Assembly (NCBI RefSeq): GCF_023721415.1
Contig: NZ_JAMQVC010000002.1
Location: 62,001 to 126,000, forward strand
DNA length: 64,000 nt
Reading direction: 5' to 3'
DNA from: Galbibacter mesophilus
GTDB lineage: Bacteria; Bacteroidota; Bacteroidia; Flavobacteriales; Flavobacteriaceae
Both the position numbers and the translations under genes were made by a program. Numbering within the stretch: position 1 is the stretch's first letter; every line of letters begins with the position of its first letter. This document shows positions 60,347 to 64,000 of the stretch, one piece after another. The notes beneath the pieces were generated by a model that did no database searches, was not told where the DNA came from, and worked only from the letters and a program-made list of their open reading frames with translations.

Positions 60347-62524
60347 TCAATTATCGGTTATTGGCTTTTTAGGCTGAAATTCTGGATGCCCAGATTGCCA
60401 ATAGAAAAATGATAAAATACCTGAAAGAGATTCAATTGCTTGTGATTTTGTATCGCCCATACCGTGCCCTCCTTCAAAATCTGTTAAAAATAAAATAGGT
60501 TTATCAGAAGCATTGGCAGCTTGCATTTTAGCAGCAAATTTTGCTGGTTGCCAGGCAATCACGCGAGGATCATTGATACCTGCTGTAATTAGGGTAGCTG
60601 GATATTTAGTTCCTTTTTCAAGGTGATGATAAGAATCCATTTCTAAAAGCCCTTTAAATTCATCCGGATCTTTAACAGTACCAAACTCTGGAATATTTAC
60701 TGGTCCGTTGGGCGAATCTTCTCCTCGGATGGTATTCATGCATCCAACCTCTGGGCAGGCAGCTACAAAAAGGTCTGGACGTTCCGTAATGGCTCTACCT
60801 ACAAAAATACCGCCTGCGCTGGCAGACCAAATGGAAAGTTTGTCTTTGGAAGTGTACTTTTCTTTAATTAAATACTCTGCCGTTGCAATAGCATCCTTCC
60901 ATGTGTTGGGTTTGGTAAGTTTTTGTCCTGCCATATGCCATTCATCACCCAATTCTCCACCACCTCTTACATGTGGAACTACCATAATGCCTCCGTGCAG
61001 GGTATAAGCAAGGATTACCGGGCTAAAAAATGGATTCATCGATATTCCATAAGCTCCGTAGCCATAAATTACTGCAGGATTTTTTCCATTCATTTTGATT
61101 TTTTTGTTGTAAATAATAGAAACGGGAACTTTCACTCCATCGTGAGAGGGGATCATTACTTCTTTTACTGTTAAATCTTTCAATTCAGGATATTTTACTT
61201 CGCTTGATAATGGTTCTGCTATAAAAGAATCAATATCAGGGGAGTAGCGGTATCTTTTCTCTGGAGATGTCCATCCACTTATATTTACAAATAAATCTTT
61301 TTCCTTACTATCCCAAGCATATAAAGAGGCGTTTCCAGCAGTAAAAGGAAGCTTTAATTCTTTTGTTTCCTTACTTCCGGAAGGCTTAAAGTAAACTTTC
61401 GCTTCAACCCCGTTGGAGTTGACAACATAGTACAGTCCACTTTTGTTAACAGCAAAATTTACCAGAACTCCTGTTTTCGGCTGTGGAACTACTTCTTTGG
61501 CCATGGAAATAGCTGGGTTTTCCAAGGAAGACTTTAAAATTTTAAAATTCGAAGCGTTTTTAAAGGTTTGATAGTAAATAGCATTCTCTGTCAAAAAGAA
61601 ATCAGATACTTGGTCCTCTTTCATCGCGAGAGGTTTCCATGGTGTCCCCTTAGACTCTAAAGAACGTTTGGCATAAATTTTATAGCTTTTGTCTACTGTA
61701 ACCACAATGGCTAAATAGAGCTTCGAATTGTGGTCGTAAAATACAATGGGTATTTCTTTTGGTTCTATATTTAGTTCTGGATTGTTTTCCGCTGAAAAAA
61801 CATCTTCGTCAATATTGGGATCCGTTCCTAATTTATGAAGTCTCACTTTAGTGTTTGTTTCCCTATTCGCAGCGGTCACATCCGAAGAATTCATGGGAGT
61901 ATACAAAAAATGCTGACCATCTTCCAACCATGATGGGCCAATGCCCCAAACAGGTTCAATAGTTTGAGAAACTTTCTCTCCCTTAAGGTTTAATACGAAC
62001 ATCTCTCCAGTTTCAGAACCGTTGGGCGCTAGCTCTACAGAAACCAAAGTTCCATCAATATTGGGTGATAGGGATGAAATTGTGTAGGTTAAACCAGAAT
62101 CCTTTTTATACGATAAAGGATCAAACAAAAACTTTTCTTCCCCTTTATAGCCGTTGCGGTAAAAAAGTTTCCCAGTTTCATCTTCGGGTAGTTGCTTTAA
62201 ATAAAAATAGTGATTGTTATTCGTAATATTCACATTATATATGTTGGCATCTTTTCTATTTATTAAAGCCAACATTTCATCATTTAATTTTTGCTTCCCT
62301 GGGATTTTATTTAATACTGCTTCAGCGTAATTGGCATTATCTTTCATCCAAGAGATAACATTGGGGTCGTTTAAATTTTCTAGATAGCGGTAGTGATCAT
62401 CAATTTTTTGACCGTAATACTCGTCGGTTACAATCCTTTCAGGAGTGTTTTCTGGTTTAACTGGATCTTGGGCTACGAGAATTGTGCTAACAAATAGGAA
62501 GCACCATAAACTGTACTTTTTCAT
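60347..62524 (-). CDS. Prolyl oligopeptidase family serine peptidase (S9A)
   Basis: The 725-residue exported peptidase has the signal peptide MKKYSLWCFLFVSTILVAQ. An N-terminal seven-bladed propeller (about 75-420) filters substrates, and an alpha/beta-hydrolase domain follows. The catalytic serine lies in SASAGGIF (family GGSxGG, here with the first two glycines replaced by S and A), the aspartate in TAGINDPRV and the histidine in FEGGHGMGD. The segments YGAYGISMNPFFSP and VPHVRGGGELGDEWH are typical. It cleaves short proline-containing peptides, here probably in the periplasm. The ATG at 62524 is the only suitable start. Confidence 0.93.
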   Translation of the reverse strand: MKKYSLWCFLFVSTILVAQDPVKPENTPERIVTDEYYGQKIDDHYRYLENLNDPNVISWMKDNANYAEAVLNKIPGKQKLNDEMLALINRKDANIYNVNITNNNHYFYLKQLPEDETGKLFYRNGYKGEEKFLFDPLSYKKDSGLTYTISSLSPNIDGTLVSVELAPNGSETGEMFVLNLKGEKVSQTIEPVWGIGPSWLEDGQHFLYTPMNSSDVTAANRETNTKVRLHKLGTDPNIDEDVFSAENNPELNIEPKEIPIVFYDHNSKLYLAIVVTVDKSYKIYAKRSLESKGTPWKPLAMKEDQVSDFFLTENAIYYQTFKNASNFKILKSSLENPAISMAKEVVPQPKTGVLVNFAVNKSGLYYVVNSNGVEAKVYFKPSGSKETKELKLPFTAGNASLYAWDSKEKDLFVNISGWTSPEKRYRYSPDIDSFIAEPLSSEVKYPELKDLTVKEVMIPSHDGVKVPVSIIYNKKIKMNGKNPAVIYGYGAYGISMNPFFSPVILAYTLHGGIMVVPHVRGGGELGDEWHMAGQKLTKPNTWKDAIATAEYLIKEKYTSKDKLSIWSASAGGIFVGRAITERPDLFVAACPEVGCMNTIRGEDSPNGPVNIPEFGTVKDPDEFKGLLEMDSYHHLEKGTKYPATLITAGINDPRVIAWQPAKFAAKMQAANASDKPILFLTDFEGGHGMGDTKSQAIESLSGILSFFYWQSGHPEFQPKKPITDN

Positions 62525-62754
62525 AATTTAATTGTTTGATTGGTTACAAAACAAAAGTGCAAGTCTATGATATTGTAGGAAATGGTTATTTAAAAGTAGT
62601 TAAAAATCACATAAGATTGGTTTAGAAACGGGTTGAATTGTATCAATTAACCGATTATAAGGGTTATTCCTTAAGAATGAGGGCTTTTGCTCTTAAGTGA
62701 GACCGGATTGGCTACTTACATCCGGTAAATCTCCGATTTAAAAATAATGCAAAC

Positions 62755-62786
62755 AAAAAAACGCTCAAGCAAGCTTGGCGTTTTTT
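62755..62786 (-). terminator. Distal terminator hairpin downstream of tRNA-Arg
   Basis: On the minus strand AAAAAACGCCAAGC pairs with GCTTGAGCGTTTTTT. It follows the extra tRNA-Arg 3' end at 62807-62820 by 20 bp. The 230 bp between this hairpin and the peptidase start contain only a short ACCGGA / TCCGGT pair (62702-62726). Confidence 0.75.
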
Positions 62787-62806
62787 CTTATTGAACTATT
62801 AATTCG

Positions 62807-62820
62807 TGACCTCGGCAGGG
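62807..62820 (-). repeat. Extra copy of the tRNA-Arg 3' end
   Basis: GTGACCTCGGCAGG at 62807-62820 is identical to 62970-62983, the 3' end of tRNA-Arg with one flanking base, 163 bp away. The rest of the T-arm does not match. Each copy is followed, on the minus strand, by a terminator hairpin of different sequence. Confidence 0.75.
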
Positions 62821-62933
62821 TTACAGATCCTTTTCTGTTCCCTTTTGCAAATAGAAAACCTGCAATGCACATGCATTGCTTCTTTTTGTTTTCTCCAAAA
62901 GCGTAAACTGAAGTTCCGCTTTTTACATAAAAC

Positions 62934-62962
62934 AAAAAAACCACGTAGTAACGTGGTTTTTT
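62934..62962 (-). terminator. Terminator directly after tRNA-Arg
   Basis: On the minus strand AAAAAACCACGT pairs with ACGTGGTTTTTT around a 4-base loop, 8 bp after the end of tRNA-Arg. Confidence 0.9.
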
Positions 62963-62970
62963 GCTTGTAG

Positions 62971-63044
62971 TGACCTCGGCAGGATTCAAACCTGCAACCT
63001 TCTGAGCCGTAATCAGATGCGCTATTCAGTTGCGCCACGAGGCC
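62971..63044 (-). tRNA. tRNA-Arg (anticodon ACG)
   Basis: The 74-nt cloverleaf on the minus strand has acceptor GGCCTCG with CGAGGTC (one G-U), discriminator A, D-arm GCGC..AATAGCGC, anticodon stem TCTGA/TCAGA with loop TTACGGC (anticodon ACG), and T-arm GCAGGTTTGAATCCTGC. CCA is not encoded. A terminator follows after 8 bp. Confidence 0.96.
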
Positions 63045-63133
63045 GTCGGAACATTGGCTATTCGCTAATGCGGGTGCAAATATAGTATTTTTTATTTAAA
63101 TGAGTCAAGGGAAATATAAAAATTATAAAAGCT

Positions 63134-63141
63134 TAATTTTG
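63134..63141 (+). promoter_or_regulatory. Candidate -7 box (TAATTTTG) of the Crp/Fnr gene
   Basis: This is an exact TAnnTTTG match only 4 bp before the ATG at 63146, which would give a nearly leaderless transcript. No clear -33 element is present. Confidence 0.35.
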
Positions 63142-63145
63142 ATTC

Positions 63146-63778
63146 ATGAAAGAACTCATTAAACAACACTTTAACAATCGCTTGGACGATGCTATAATTC
63201 AGCATATTGCCAAATTAGGTACATTAAAATCGTTTAAAAAAGATGATATTATTATAGATGTAAATCAGGAGTTAATTTTTGTTCCTTTGGTACTCAAAGG
63301 CATCATTAAAGTGTTGAGAGAAGATGAAAATGAAAATGAATTGCTTTTGTATTTTCTAGAAAAAGGAGATACTTGCGCAATGTCTTTAACGTGTTGCCAA
63401 AAAAAATCAAAAAGTAAGATTCGCGCTGTTGCCGAAAGTGATGTCCAACTTATCATGATTCCTTTTGAGCAAATGAACGCATGGTTTGCAACTAATAACA
63501 GTTGGAGAAACTTCATACTAGAAAGTTACCAAATAAGGTTCAATGAAATGTTGGAAACCATAGATACGTTGGCATTTTTGAAAATGGATGAAAGACTCCA
63601 TAAATTTTTGATTGATAAATTAAAAGTAAAAGGGGAGAAAACTTTAAAAATTACACATCAAGAAATAGCAGAAAACCTAAATACCTCCCGGGTTGTTATT
63701 TCGAGATTATTAAAAAAGCTGGAAAACGAGGGGCTTTTTAAGTTATACCGTAATAAAATTGAAGTTTTAAGCTTTTAA
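63146..63778 (+). CDS. Crp/Fnr family transcriptional regulator
   Basis: The 210-residue protein has an N-terminal cyclic-nucleotide-binding-type beta-roll (VPLVLKGIIKVLREDENENEL, in parts; YFLEKGDTCAMSLTCC) and a C-terminal winged HTH (ITHQEIAENLNTSRVVISRLLKKLE). The CxxxxxxCC cysteines around residues 78-86 could sense redox state or bind a cofactor, but the residues that bind cAMP are not evident. It lies 84 bp before a YeeE/YedE transporter gene on the same strand, a pairing common in Bacteroidota, so it probably regulates sulfur-compound transport. Confidence 0.92.
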   Translation: MKELIKQHFNNRLDDAIIQHIAKLGTLKSFKKDDIIIDVNQELIFVPLVLKGIIKVLREDENENELLLYFLEKGDTCAMSLTCCQKKSKSKIRAVAESDVQLIMIPFEQMNAWFATNNSWRNFILESYQIRFNEMLETIDTLAFLKMDERLHKFLIDKLKVKGEKTLKITHQEIAENLNTSRVVISRLLKKLENEGLFKLYRNKIEVLSF

Positions 63779-63862
63779 TAGCTTTCCGCTTTCTAAGTAA
63801 CATTTATTACAGAACTTCTCTTTATCAGATGGTAACTTTGCTGTAAATTAAATCAGAATTCA

Positions 63863-64000
63863 ATGGATATTATTTTTGAGTCATGGCCTTGGTACATTTC
63901 TGGGCCATTAATTGCGATGGTGATGTCGCTTCTTATTTACTTTGGAAAGACATTTGGGATGTCTTCCAATTTAAGAACATTTTGTTCCATGGCGGGAGCG
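63863..64000 (+). CDS. YeeE/YedE family transporter (5' end, truncated by window)
   Basis: The frame from ATG 63863 encodes DIIFESWPWYISGPLIAM and then LLIYFGKTFGMSSNLRTFC, 46 residues to the window edge. The SGP-IG-x-x-x-LL-Y--GK-FG-SS-LR pattern is the start of the YeeE/YedE (DUF395) family, which includes thiosulfate importers. It follows the Crp/Fnr gene by 84 bp. Confidence 0.85.
   Translation, partial: MDIIFESWPWYISGPLIAMVMSLLIYFGKTFGMSSNLRTFCSMAGA

Overview
The window is a chromosome segment of a member of the Flavobacteriaceae (Bacteroidota). The evidence is an A+T-rich sequence, two SusC/SusD pairs, type IX secretion (T9SS) C-terminal sorting domains, flavobacterial gene neighbourhoods (dapA-bamD-omega-coaBC-DUF4835-recN; ybbR-coaE) and -7 boxes of the Bacteroidota form TAnnTTTG in front of many genes. 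The genus cannot be fixed from the sequence.

Layout. 0-19 kb is mostly housekeeping: a YhhN-like membrane protein, a 5'-nucleotidase split over two genes, DUF6913, dapA, bamD, an omega-like RNA polymerase subunit, coaBC, a DUF4835 protein, recN, an AraC regulator with its probable target TonB-dependent receptor, fabI, a family 2 glycosyltransferase, a YbbR-like protein, coaE and a histidine kinase/response regulator pair. 19-29 kb holds two consecutive SusC/SusD uptake systems. The second SusD lacks an in-frame ATG because of an (AT)6 tract in its signal-peptide region. 28.8-34.3 kb is a minus-strand block: an AONS-like aminotransferase with a dipeptide epimerase, and a DUF4870/PadR/PspC/GIN envelope operon. 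34.3-40.2 kb holds a MITE-like element, a DUF4442 protein, a small beta-barrel protein, an AraC regulator fused to a complete BLUF blue-light sensor, and an orphan TraG/VirD4-like protein whose ATPase motifs are destroyed. 40.3-47.3 kb is one 2342-residue T9SS-secreted protein with a HEAGHGLGF metalloprotease-like head. At 47.6 kb a mannonate-oxidoreductase-type SDR gene sits behind two identical 14-bp palindromes that bracket its -7 box.

50-60 kb looks like an accessory island. tRNA-Pro(GGG) at 49949-50022 is followed by two further copies of its 3' end, at 50174 and 59974. Each of these is followed by the same terminator-like sequence, and together they bracket 9.7 kb. The bracketed DNA carries a four-gene surface operon (an ELWxxDGT/thrombospondin-3 T9SS protein and three lipoproteins) and an orphan Rhs tip with a probable lipoprotein immunity gene, enclosed by two copies of the Rhs core boundary. 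No integrase is present. A smaller 3'-end duplication of the same kind follows tRNA-Arg(ACG) near 63 kb.

The window ends with a prolyl oligopeptidase, tRNA-Arg, a Crp/Fnr regulator and the start of a YeeE/YedE transporter.
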